Source: Chromera velia
Lineage: Eukaryota > Sar > Chromeraceae
NCBI GenBank assembly: GCA_018398765.1
Contig: JAHBMJ010005959.1
Coordinates: 7,501-59,718 of the forward strand
DNA: 52,218 bases
Direction: 5' to 3'
Under the pieces are notes generated by a model, which searched no databases, was not told the DNA's origin, and saw nothing but the letters and a program-made list of their open reading frames with translations. This document shows positions 34,151-45,293 of this stretch, piece by piece. The stretch's first letter is position 1; the number at the start of each line of letters is the position of its first letter. A program made the position numbers and the translations under genes.

Positions 34151-34699
34151 TTTGTTTCGTAAAGGAAGAAAAGAGGGAACCGAAGGAAGTGTTTAGTGGA
34201 GAGACGGAGCGACCGGGTAGAGACAAGGCTTGAGATGATGCACGGGTCTTCTGTGGAATTTAAAACACCACGGATTCAAACAGCCTGATCTTCGATCGTT
34301 GTTCCTCACTGCAAGAAATTGGGAGTGGTTTGACGGGATTCACTCGCGCAGTCGAGAGCCGTCTCCAAAATGTGATTTTTGGCTTTTTGGGCTCAATTTG
34401 CCGTTCGGGGACAGCCCAGCCGCGGACCGCGGGGCCCGACCTCAAAAGCGCTCGCGTCTTCATCTTCCTTCCTTTAGGTCGCTCTTTTGGTATATATACT
34501 CTTGGTAGGATCAGACAGCCTTTCACCTTCACTTATTCTGTGTGACTCCGAATAAATATTTACAGTTTGCTGAATTTCCCCCCTTCCAATCAGTTCTCAT
34601 CGCGACTCAAGGCAGGAAAAAAAGGACCGCCTCTGAGGAGGCGTTCGGCATCCGTCCTCCATTAGATTTGCGGCAAAGCCCCACAAAAACACAAACTTC
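34151..34699. promoter_or_regulatory. Shared upstream region of two divergent genes
   Basis: The 549 bp between the two start codons must hold both promoters. A TATATATACTC stretch lies at about 34491-34501, some 200 bp upstream of the carrier ATG. A palindrome CCGCGGACCGCGG lies near 34421-34433. No known factor site was assigned. Confidence 0.5.
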
Positions 34700-36716
34700 A
34701 TGGCTCCTCCAGCGGGGAGGTGTCCTTTCGGACACGACTCTGTACAAGCAGGAGCCGCACAATCCAACGGAGATGCTTTCTCTCCAGTGCCGTCGGGCAG
34801 AGCGCTTCACAGACACCAGCCGCCGCCGCAGCAGCCGAAGAAAGAGGAAGATGAATGTCCGATGGCTACCGCGTGCCCTCTCGGTCATGGGGCAGGACCT
34901 CCTCCTCCTTCTTTCGCTCCCTTCGCAGCAGCATCCCATGGAGGTTCGGGGGGTGTGAGTAAGTGCCCGGTAGACCACCAGGCTCTCTATGCGAGGTCTG
35001 CATCAGAGCATTCTCCTTCACCTCAACCTTCAAGTCTCCCCAGCGAAGAAAAGTGCCCAGTCACAGGAAGGGCTGCAGCCACGGCAGCTCCCATTCCGTC
35101 GGAGAGTGGCTGCCCGTATCAGGCAGCAGCCAAGAGGGAAGGAGGGAGTGCCTTTCCGCCCAATGCTGCAGACTCCGGCTCTTGCCCAATGGCCCCGGCG
35201 TGCCCACTGGGCCACGGCGCAGGGCCCCCTATGCCTTCTCGAACACGGCAAGGGACGGCCATGCATGGAGCGGCGGAGGGTCCTCGTCTCGTCTCACAAG
35301 AGATTAAAAAGAAGGGGGTGGCTGCAGCTATGGTGGGAGGCAGCTCTGCAGTGACGACGGCAATGCTGCTCCAACCTTTGGACGTCGTTCGAACTCGCCT
35401 GGTTGGTTTGCTTGTCTGTGTGATGCTGCTTTTTCGTCCCTCTGTCTGCGCCTTGCGCTTTTTTCTCTGGGTGGTACACTGCGGGTGTGTCTGCGGGCAC
35501 CGGGGTACTTGTTTTTTGTGACCGACAGACCTCTCACCCTCTTTCAGCTCCGCACTTCCTTTAACCGTGTCGTCACTTTTTTATGTTGATGCAGAACAAT
35601 CCTTGCGGTTCAAGAGTCCTTCCCTCAATTTCTGCCCGCTTTTTCGTATTTCTGTCTCTCTTAATGTCCGTGCTATGCCGTGTTGTGATGTGCGTGCAGC
35701 AACAGCCCGGGCAGGTCGAACGGTCAGCAGTCCGTGTGGCTGCCGGAATTTATCAGAACGAGGGAGTGCGGGCCTTCTGGAAGGCTGCAGCGCCCACCTT
35801 TTGCAGAGTAGCTCCTGGAGCCGCTCTGTACTTCTCTCTCCTCCAGACGTTCCAATCAGTGCCCCCTCCTCGTTTTGCAGTACAGGGAAGGGACATGGGG
35901 GGAAAGGAGGGAAGGCAAGCGCCCTACCCGGTGTGGTACAACACCGCATGCTCAGCCACAGCGCGTGCGTGCACCGCGTTCATTCTGTCCCCGACAACTG
36001 TTCTCAAGACTCGCATGGAGATGTCTGCAGTGCCCATCTCTGGTCTTGGAACCGCCCCGCCTGCTGCGAATTTGGGGATGATTGCCTTGGCGCGTGACAT
36101 TTTTCGGAAGGAGGGAGTTTGCGCCTTCTGGAGGGGTGTGATTCCGACCCTCGTTAGAGACGTGCCCTTTTCTTCCATCTACTTTCCTGCCTATCAGCTA
36201 ATCAAACACTGGGCAGCAGAGGTCCACGTGCCCTCTCTGATCCCCTCCACGCTTTCTCTCTTCTCACAGAGAACTTCCACCCTCCAAGCCCCTCCAGGGT
36301 CTGCCGCGTCTCTCCAACAGCAGGGGTGCCCGAGAAGGAGCCAGCAGGAGACCCCTGCCAATCAGGGGAGGGCCGTGAAGAATTTCCTTTGTGGCACAGT
36401 GGCAGGCGCGTTTGCTGCCACAGTGACGCAACCCCCCGACGTGATCCGTACCCGTCTCCAGTTGGCGGGGGTGGTTGGGGACGGGGGGGCAGTTGCGGGG
36501 TCGAGTTCGGCCTCTGCAGTTGCTGCGCCGTCCCGTAAGTGCATGACGATTCGGCATGCAGCGGCCACGATTTGGAGAGAGAGCGGGTTCACGGGATTCT
36601 TCAGGGGGATCGGGCCCAGAGTATTGAAGCGCACCATTGCTGCTGCGTTGACGTGGACATTATTTGATGAGATTAGCGCGCGGCTGAGAGAGAGAGAGAA
36701 AGAGAAGGCGAAATAG
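34700..36716 (+). CDS. SLC25A38: Mitochondrial glycine carrier (SLC25A38/Hem25-like) with Cys-Pro-rich N-terminal extension
   Basis: A 572-residue carrier of the inner mitochondrial membrane, from exons 34700-35401 and 35700-36716 (phase 0, CTG/GTTGGT, GTGCAG/CAA). The three carrier repeats show PLDVVRTR (226-233), PTTVLKTR (332-339) and PPDVIRTR (479-486). Thr replaces Asp in the second, followed by LVRDVPFSSIY, as in SLC25A38 (PITVIKTR, LLRDAPFSGIY, recalled). That family imports glycine for haem synthesis. The usual length is about 300, so residues 1-205 are an extra domain. It is Pro/Ala/Ser-rich with Cys-Pro at 8, 53, 59, 89, 119, 138, 162 and 168. Four of these continue as CPxxH (for example RCPFGHD, KCPVDHQ), and one 20-residue segment is duplicated (52-71, 161-180). 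A ninth Cys-Pro (444) lies in the loop between repeats 2 and 3. By known carrier topology, both the extension and this loop face the intermembrane space. The motifs resemble haem regulatory motifs; haem binding is inference. Confidence 0.88.
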
Positions 36717-37931
36717 GGCTGAAGAGGGGGAAGGAAGCGAAGAGGGAAGACCAGGCGGATCGGTGATCTTGAGAGAACGAAGACAGAAACCCTTGTCTTT
36801 CCTCTCTTCCTTCCTTTCTTTGTTCAGTCGGACTTTTTTGGGGGGGAAGCATGATACAGGATGAGTGAGGGAGGGCGTGTTTAGGCAGGAAGAAATAAGA
36901 AAAGGGAAGAACCCCTGAGGGATCAGATCCCGATTGCGTCTGGCCTTTTTTATATGCTTGTGTGTGCAGTGCATGTTTCGTCTTCTGCTTCTCTTCCTTC
37001 ACTGTTGTTCCTTTCTTCTACTCTGTGGTAAGGGGGACAGAGGCGAGGCCGGAATTTCCTTCGTCAGTCGTTCAGTTTGAGAGACTCAAACAGGTTTTTT
37101 GGGGGTGGAAAAGAAAGCTGACGGATGGATGGACGACTGACAGTTCGGATGCGCGGGCATCTCTCTTAATTGGCCTTCCTTCCTTTCTTATTGTCTGTCA
37201 TCGTTTCCCCTTAATTCTTGCAGAAAGAAAAAGAGTTGCAGACAGAAAATCATCCTCCGACATTGATCTGTTCTGTTTTCGTGCACTAAGAGGCACAGGC
37301 AGGCAGTCAGTCACAAGATGGGGATGGTGGAGGAAGGGCAGACAGACAGACAGACGGTAGCAAGAAAGTTCGGGCTGGGGTGTCTCGCTGGTAACAGAAT
37401 CCCTCAAGGTGGTGAACGGAAGGGATAGGGCTTTTTTTTTTTGGAATGAATGCTGGACTATTCGTGTGTTCCCTCCGGTCTTGCATGCTGTCTCCTGATG
37501 GCTGCCTGTGTTCCCATGTCTGTTTGTCTGAATGCAAATTCTTTGTCAAAGTGGTTCTCCTCGTCTTTTTGAAAAACGACCGTGCGATGTCTAACGGACA
37601 CCGCAGGTCCCATTTACTTTCTGAATGGATGAATGAATTCGTGAATAGATGAATGAATGAACAAATGAATGAATGAGGGAATGAATGAAATTCTGCTCGC
37701 TTCTCGTCGAGAGAAAGAGAGTGCCTTTTCCTTCCATCCGATTTTTGATCTCATGAGGCATCGATGGAACAGAAAGGGAAAAAGGCAAGCAAGGGGGATT
37801 CTACCCCTTTTTCCTCCTCTCTTCCACCTCTATCCTGTGCAACGTTTCTGTCAAGCTGCCCTTCCATTCATTAAATCATTCAATCAGTCAGTCAGCTATC
37901 CATCCTTCTCCTCTCATCTTCTTACCGGCTG
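36717..37931. other. 3' flank of the carrier gene, low-complexity DNA
   Basis: No exon is supported. Tracts of CAGA/GACA near 37335 and ATGA/GAAT near 37622-37690 are visible, with a T-run at 37429-37441. Frames on both strands are short and low in complexity. Confidence 0.4.
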
Positions 37932-38592
37932 TTAGGCAGAAAGGGTTTGCTCTTCTAGTACACCCTCTTCAATTCCATCAAGAGCTGTTTGATAGACGAC
38001 CGCAGGGGGCGAGACGGTCTGTTTGTCTCTCGAGGGGTGGAGAAGGTCAGGGGGCAGACAAGAAGGGACAAGGAATGTGGGAGAGGCAGGTTCCGGGGAA
38101 AGGGTGCAGATGTCTTGAGTCTTCAGGCACATACCTGACTGCCTTGTAAGTTCGTTCATTTTTTCTTCTAGCTCATTTCATCCTTCCCTCGACCCCCTTC
38201 CCCTCTTCTGTTCCTCTGCATAACTCCAGAGCAAAGCCTGCGTCGCACTTAAAAAAATGGATCGGGAAGTGCAGACATCTGTCTCATCGGTCAAGAGATC
38301 TCTGCTCTGCTGAGCGTACTGGGAAAAGCTGTGGATCGCAAGCGGACGCAGGTCCGAAACAGTATGTGCACCTTGATCCAGGCAAAATCGTGCGATGCGG
38401 CACGGGCGATTGGCACACATATGAGGTGTAGACAGGCGTGGGTCCGAGTAAACTGTTTGGAGGGCTCTAGGGAGGGCTGCAGTGGGGTGGACGCTTTGAT
38501 TTTCTCCTTGGTGTAACCGAAACGCGTCCCCCTCGACCTCCTCAGTGTGCGTCTCCACCTCGATCCACTGTGTCAGTTCTCTCCCATCCAGG
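37932..38592 (-). CDS. Candidate two-exon gene, unidentified
   Basis: A minus-strand frame opens after a possible acceptor (GGCTAG) near 38593. It reads SLDGRELTQWIEVETHTEEV on through PLAIHSFSQYAQQSRDLLTD to about 38215. A second frame (about 38130-37932) reads QDICTLSPEPAS to DGIEEGVLEEQTLSA-stop and could be the last exon. The junction between them is unclear, because the available donors are weak. The amino-acid make-up is normal, unlike the neighbouring low-complexity frames. There is no start codon in the first part, so the 5' end is missing or lies beyond the AT-rich island at 38.64-40.6 kb. No family is recognised. Confidence 0.3.
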
Positions 38593-38640
38593 CTCTAGCC
38601 AAGGCTGAGCTTGCTCAGCTTGGAGTCGCGCTAGGGGTCG
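38586..38640. other. Hairpin at the border of an AT-rich island
   Basis: CCAAGGCTGAGC and GCTCAGCTTGG form an 11-bp stem with one bulged base and a two-base loop. They are followed by GTCGCGCTAGGGGTCGCGTC. The AT-rich island begins directly after it. Confidence 0.5.
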
Positions 38641-40640
38641 CGTCTTCTTTGAATCACTATATTTGTATGCGCCTGGTGTGATATTTCACAGTAATTTTCA
38701 CTGGCAATTAAGAAAGCTCTAGAGAAAGCTCTATAATAGCCTCTATTGAATCCCGGTTGTTCACACATCAATGACATCACTGTGACACTAGCTGTGATAT
38801 CAGGCTTCGACGTTATTGTGTCATCCCAACAGTTGCGCAACTAGCTCTCATCGATCATCCTATCGATCATCATTAAATCAAATGTTAAATTTCTAAAGTA
38901 ACCTCTAGGCGTGGTTTATACATACATATATTCTTACATACATTCTGGACTTAGAGAATATAATGTATACACAATGTATATAAAGAATATATTTAAAAAA
39001 ATAGTATTCAACTCCGAGTCTAGGTTTATCACTAGTTTTTACCCTATATACTAGACTAGTTTAATAACAGTCTGACCAGTGACTAACTAGTAAACTAACT
39101 ATATAAACCTGACTAGAAACTTAACTGACATTGTCCTAGGCATTGTTAGGCATTGTCAGGAATTGGGTTTTAAAAATGGCGTTTACAACATTAGTTTACA
39201 TACATTACATACATACATACATTCTTGATAAACAGACTTTAATGTATGTATTTATGTATAAATTCAAACCACACCTAGAGTAACCTACAAATCTAGCAAA
39301 AAATGACTGTTTTTTCTAGTTTTTTCCTAGCTATATAGGAGCCTAGGCTTTTTCTAAGATTTTTTTTCACCATTTTTCCTTCATAAATAGTATGTGTTTA
39401 GTATGAGCCCGGATTAAAGGCCGGAACTAGGGCCGAAAAAATTTTAAATTGAAATTATAATAGTACACTGAATAATATTAATTAATTAAGAACGATATAG
39501 TCGAATGAATGTTCCAGTTTTACAAAACCTTATGCCACGTATATGTAATTGATAAACAAAATTACCTTTAAAAAATTTGGCTATAAAAGAAAAAAAACTT
39601 AGAAAAATTGTGAGCTAAAGTTTATTAGAGATGGTTATTGTATGGGCTAGATTCTATGCTAGATTCTTTCTTCCAGTCTTTCTTATATCGGAAAGAAGAA
39701 AAAAAGAATACAAGACCATTTTGGAAGACAGCTGAGGGAGGGAGAAGGAGAAATCGCTGAGAAAAGAATGGAGAGAGGGCGTGCACAAAGCCAAAGTGTC
39801 CTTTTGTCCTGTGTCATTAGATCGATTTTTGGAGCAGTCCCTTCTGAGCAGCCCATAGACCAAAGCATGCAAAGCATAGATAAATTGTTCTTTGTTAGTG
39901 GCCTGGGAAACTAGGCGGGCTACGGGGTGTGGTCTGAGCCTTAGCGATGAGCTACACCCCCTTGCCGTTTGCGGGGGCGACCTCTATAAGACAAAACGGC
40001 GACAGTGCTCTAGGGCACCACTAATCACTAATCACTAATAGTACACATAGAGAGAGATAGCCTAGTGGTAGAAAAGAACAACCCGGCCTAAAGAACAATT
40101 CATGAAGAGAACCATGTAGAAAACATACGGATTTACCATACTGAACTTATATCATTATTTCAAATTTATTTCAATGTTAAATCTAATATAAATTTCTTGT
40201 GGTGATTAAAACAATCAGAAGCGATCAATCTGAGCTAGGATCTGCATGAGTCATCTGATGGCTTCAGTGCCTCTTCAGACGCATTTATCAAACAAAATCA
40301 TTGAAAAGACAGCAGAAACTGGGCGAGTAAGAGTAAAAAGGAAGGACAATCGAGCACTGCTGATAAAAGAACCCAAATTGACAAATAGACTTCTTGTACT
40401 TTCCTGTCACAGCCGCAACCTGAAGGGGTAAGCACCAGGCATTGTACCTTGATGCTCTTCTTGCTTAATCACTCCAGTCTGAGGCATCGACTCCTCAGAC
40501 TTCTCGAGGTCTCTCAATTCCCACTCGTCTACACACCCATTGATTCACACTCGCATCCAGCCACCCACACTATTGAACCTAACCTAACAAGGTGACAAGT
40601 GTCCCCTCCAAAAGCGAGATAGAAGCGGAGAGAGACAACA
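38641..40640. other. AT-rich island
   Basis: About 2 kb of AT-rich DNA with no supported gene. It contains the transposon at 38905-39278, a stem GGGGTGTGG/CTACACCCC around 39930, and CACTAATCACTAATCACTAAT at 40019-40038. Confidence 0.5.
38905..39278. mobile_element. Non-autonomous hAT-like DNA transposon (MITE)
   Basis: A 374-bp element starting CTAGGCGTGGTTT and ending in the complement of CTAGGTGTGGTTT (12 of 13 bases match). It is flanked by perfect 8-bp direct repeats AGTAACCT (38897-38904 and 39279-39286). The interior is AT-rich with TACATACA and TAGACTAGT motifs and no ORF. It shares the first five bases with the elements at 12096 and 25408. Confidence 0.85.
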
Positions 40641-40825
40641 GGTGCCCCCTTGCTTACTCCCCTAAAAAAGAATAATATGAAAAAGTGCCCACTTCTTCGA
40701 TCCCCTTGCAGTCCCTCTATAGAAAAGAACCCTCGATCCCCTTCGTCGACCTCTGCCTGCCAGGCCGTCGGTTGGTCCGTCTATCTGTATATCAGTCAGT
40801 CTTTCTCTCTGTGCATCTGTACGTT

Positions 40826-40935
40826 GGTCTGTCTTTCTTTCTTTCTTTCTTTCTGTCTTTCTTTTTTTCTTTCATTTTTTCTGTCTGTTTGCTTGTCAGT
40901 CTTTCTGTCTGTCTGTCTACTGGTCTGTCTCCATT
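40826..40935. repeat. (CTTT)n/(CTGT)n microsatellite
   Basis: A pyrimidine-rich tetranucleotide tract with a single undetermined base just after it (about 40939). Confidence 0.9.
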
Positions 40936-41126
40936 TATNTGTTCCCACACCCACGCATGCATTCAGTCACCAGACCTCTGTGCACATCTCCCTTCAAAAT
41001 TTATGAGAGGACAACGTAGCAGTACTTCGTGCATGAAAGCGACCGTGCAGATACGTACAAGCGAGCTTCCTTTACAACATGAAGACAAAACATGTAAGAG
41101 GTCGGACAGCAGGCACATGCATAGCT

Positions 41127-43270
41127 CTACGAGTCACTTGCCTCATCGCGAGCGCGTTCAAAATAGGACTCTCTAGTCGTCAGATCCACACGAACAACTC
41201 CGTCCTCACACACGCTCTTTTTGGCTTTGCACTCCTTGCACCTATATCGACGCCGGCCGTGTTTACAAATGCCCCCCCCTCCGCACTCCTTGCACTTGTG
41301 GCGCACTCGGCCATGCTGACAAAAGCTCCCCCCTCCGCACTCTTTGCACCTGGAGCGGATTCGGTTGTGCTCACAGAAGCTCCCCCCTCCGCACTCCTTA
41401 CACTTGGAACGCTCCCATCCATGCTCACAAATGCTCCCCCCTCCACACTCCTTGCACTTGGAGCGGAGTCGGTTATGATCGCAGAAGCTCCCCCCTCCGC
41501 ATTCCTTGCACTTGGAGCGGATTCGGCTGTGCTTACAAATGCCTGTCCCTCCGTACTCCTTGCACTGGGAGCGCTGCCGACCATGCTTACAAAAGCTCCC
41601 CCCTCCGCACTCCTTACACTTGGAGCGCACCCGGCCGTGCTCACAAATGCCCCCCCCTCCATACTCCTTACACTTGGAGCGGAGTCGGTTGTGCTCACAG
41701 AAGCTCCCCCCTCCGCACTCCTTGCACTTGGAGCGGATTTGGCTGTGCTCATAAATGCCTGTCCCTCCGTACTCCTTGCACTGGGAGCGCTGCTGACCGT
41801 GCTTACAAACGCTCACCCCTCTGTATTCCTTGCACCCGTAACGCACCCGACCATGCTCGCAGATGCTCGCCCCTCCGCACTCCTTGCACCTGCACCGCCT
41901 CTTTCCATGTGTACAGACGATATTCCCATGCCAGTCTCTCTTTATCTCTGTCACCTCTCTCAGTCGCTGGCAATTCTTGGACGCGGCAACCACTTCCCCC
42001 CGGAGTCCACACACCTGACTCCCTTTCCAAACATCAAAGCAGACAACCTGATGGGAAGGAGCAGACACAGAGGGAATCAACCGACGCACCTTCCCTTCCC
42101 GCAGCCCCCCCCTCCCTTCAGATCCTCTGTTCCCTTCCTTCTCAAGACATTCCTCCAACCCCTCCAGGCCTCCCTCTGTCCGCTGACGCTTCAACGGAAT
42201 CAAATGGAAGGACTCGTGAGAGCCAGACTCAATCTCGACATATCCACCGACAAGCTGCTCTCTTTTCACTGTCTTTCCCAACCCCTTTCGTCTAAGCTGC
42301 TCATAGGATACCGCTCGGTCACACAAAGGGAGATGGGAGGGGATCTGATTCAAGGGAGGAGCGTGGCCGTCGGAGGAATGCATCTGGTTGTTGTCTGGGG
42401 TGGTATCTGAGGGACGGATGCTGTCAGGCTGTGAATCGGAATCCTTGGAAGTCACGAAAAGTGGTACACACTCTTCTGGCGACTTTGTCAGATCGCTGTT
42501 GCCCTGAACACTTCCCCTCTGAATGTCCAACCTGCAGAACTCGGCAAAAGAATGGGAGTAATGAGTGAAAAGGCCTCTCTTTAATTCGACCGAAGCGTAG
42601 TGATCAGTATGGCTTTTGGAGTTCCTCTGTAACGTCTTCTCTGGCAAATCTGGACAGAGAATTTCGGACCGAGAGCCTGACACACCCTGTCGCTCTGCCT
42701 CCCTCTGCGAAAGCTCCTCCTGCCTGACAGGCTGAGATTGTTGAGGGATCAGAGCGAGCTGCAGACTCTCAGGGACCCCCCATTCTACTGAAATGCTAAC
42801 CACCGATGCATTCTGCTGCCCCCCCCCCCTTCAAGACCGACATGGATCGTATCATCGCCCCTTCCTCCGATCCAAAAACTATCAACCGAAGGAACTACAC
42901 CCCCACCAACAAGACGCACCACGCGGAAGTCTCTACCGTTCAGCGGCTCCAGTGATACAAGGGTGTAAAGGTCTGATACCTGAGATTCTGTGCTAATACA
43001 ATCACTTGGAATCATAACAAAACGGAAGTTAAATTCGAATACTATCACTCTCTGAGCCTGAAATTTCTCCTCTGTCTCCGCCGTCGTTTCTGCGAGGTCT
43101 ACTTTCACCTCACTCGACACCCACCACGGCCGTCCACATGGTACAGGTGTGAGAAGGACAGCACCACCTAACTCCCACCCGCCCAGCTCAGGACAGCCTC
43201 CCACCACCACAATGTGTTGATCTTGGCACACTTCCGGACAAAACGCTATGAAGGCGATTCCTTCCTTCAT
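41127..43270 (-). CDS. CBM20-like starch-binding domain joined to a 13-unit Cys/His repeat array
   Basis: From the ATG at 43270 the first frame reads GIAFIAFCPEV, HIVVVGGCPELGGWELGGAV, PWWVSSEVKV and VIVFEFNFRFVMI. This is the order and spacing of a CBM20 domain (residues about 4-85), which binds starch or glycogen. The frame closes at 42785. The second frame runs from about 42830 to the stop at 41127 with about 290 residues of unrecognised polar sequence. Then come thirteen 18-residue units of CxxCxxxxxCxxHxxxxxx type (for example CKECGGGSFCEHNRLRSK), ending KECKAKKSVCEDG. Such arrays are likely zinc-binding. The two frames meet at a run of eleven G (minus strand) near 42820-42830. One base more would make them continuous, so an assembly error or a somatic or natural length change is possible; a short intron is the alternative. 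A fully joined product would be about 710 residues. Some units have Tyr for Cys. Confidence 0.65.
41225..41925 (-). repeat. 54-bp coding repeat array with a 216-bp higher-order period
   Basis: Thirteen units of 54 bp encode the Cys/His repeats. Units four apart are more alike than neighbours. The order GTGIxxHSxIRSK, GGSFCxHNRLRSK, GG(G/S)ICEHGxxRSK, GGSFCxH recurs twice, which points to expansion by four-unit blocks. Confidence 0.85.
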
Positions 43271-45290
43271 TGTGTACTGTGGTCAAGAGTGAGCGCTTCA
43301 ATTTCAATCGGCCGACGGCGGAAGGATCTTGAGCCACACCTGTTGCCACGTTTGATGGTCAGCTGCAGATATTAGTAGTCAAGTGCGCATATATTGACAC
43401 ACGGACATCTACTCAGACTGTAGATACATGCACTTGCGGTCGAAGGGGGTTGAGACAAACCACAATCAACACACTCTTGACCAAAAGCACTCCATGAAAG
43501 ACAATGCACTCAGAAAACGTTTTAGAGCAAGGCATGGCAGGTAGATGGGCACAAACAAAAAGGCCAGGTTATCGAAAGACTGGCCTGGCCGTATCAAGTC
43601 TTGGCTTGAAACAGAAAGGCCAACGAACTGGACCAGAGATTCTCAACACGACAGTAGCAGTCTTTCTTAGACGTAAATAAAGAAAAAATGAGTTAAGTGC
43701 AGTTGAAGCCCGAGTAACAAGCTGTAGAGTGCATACGACAGGGCAGCAGGGCTCAAAAACAGTCGTTCGAAACTCCTGTGTCAGACCGATTCTTTCTGTG
43801 TCCACTGACAGTCCGTCATACTGTCCGTGTCTATGGCTTGCACCGTAGATATATCGAAAGCACAGTCTGATCCAGAAATTTCCTTTGTCTGTTGCTTGTT
43901 TGATCGACCAAGTTCAAACATGACATAAGATTCAAGGAATGTTGCATGAGTGGTCTGTCGTCAACGGTCGATCAAATCTATCTATCTATCTATCTATCTA
44001 TCTATATATATATATATATGATCAAACGTCTGTCAGACCATGTGACTCAGACGTTTCGTCGGAACATGTCGGAACAATATTGAAGTCTGATCTGACTGTG
44101 ATTTTGACTGCGTGACATCTGCGATCATCTGCGTGCCAGTCAGTGCCTTCGTATCGGTCGGAATTGAAATGCTATCGCAATCTCGAGTCCAGATCCCCTG
44201 AGCATTAATTTGTTCCACTTTTCAAAATCACTAAGGTTTTCTACATATTTGTTCTCTAATTAATGCCACTCACAACCCTGCGTACATCTCTTAGTAGGGG
44301 CAGAGCGTGAGAAGAGATATGCCGGCGCAGCACCGTTTCCCCCCCTGCTCAGCAAAAAGGCGGCTTCTACACGAGGGGCGGCACAAAAAAAGTAGTTGTT
44401 TTAGCCTGAAAACATACAGAAACGACCAGACAAATAGTCAGAATCAGAAATCTGGTCTTATTTTTTATGAAGCTTGCCTGCCTGATATCATAATTAAGCA
44501 ATTGAAAAGAGACAGATCTGTATTTACATGAGACTGTAGAGAAGTTGCGTGACTGCGTACATGCATGCGGTGTAATGCCGAGATGCATAAGGCTAGTACC
44601 CGTGGCCCCTAGCACCGAATGGCACCTGACGTGAAAGATATGCCAAAGCAAGAAAAAAGTGGAACAAATTAAAGCTTAGGGGATCTAGCTCGATTTCCTT
44701 CGATCTGTCATCGATCTTCCCGGCGGCAATCTCCGCAGCGATGCATGCTTTAAAAGTTTGACAAATCTAACGGGGAGACTGTTTGACTGCTTATTAATCA
44801 TTTAAGGACAGCTTGACTGTATAGGCTTGACCCTTAATAACACTGAGAGCTATCAATCGATATATTTTGATATATACATATAAACATGTACAAAAGACTC
44901 TGGGGAGACACTCAATCTAGCACTCAATCCAACTGAGTCCTGCAACTTTGTGAAAGTCTGTCTGCCGAGTCATGTAGTGCCGACAAATCAATGCTGTTGA
45001 TATTAATAGAAAAAGTCGATGGGCTGGCTGGCAGCCTCAAGGCTGAAGCATTGCTACCTGCAGGCTGTGTTCTGATTGCCTGTATTGTATGATCTTGCCA
45101 AACACCGGTTCTCATTGGGCAAGCCGAACCACAAAAGTACTCGCTTGAAATATACGTACTTCAACCCCAGCAGACTGAGGTCAACGGTATTTGTGGAGTG
45201 CTTGGAGGCCGACTCATTTGGCCAGTTTAAGCGATGTTTGCTCGTTTGAGCGATAAACAGATATGACTATCTTGTTTGTTCTGGGTGCAG
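43271..45290. other. Intergenic region
   Basis: No gene is supported. An (ATCT)n(AT)n microsatellite lies at 43977-44019. The region is partly AT-rich (44650-44900). Confidence 0.4.
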
Positions 45291-45293
45291 AGA

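Noticed and set aside
41079-42410. A 443-residue plus-strand open frame opposite the Cys/His array
   Set aside because: It mirrors the 54-bp repeats as monotonous ALLALGADSAVLT-type peptide. The minus strand carries the conserved Cys/His pattern, so this is a shadow.
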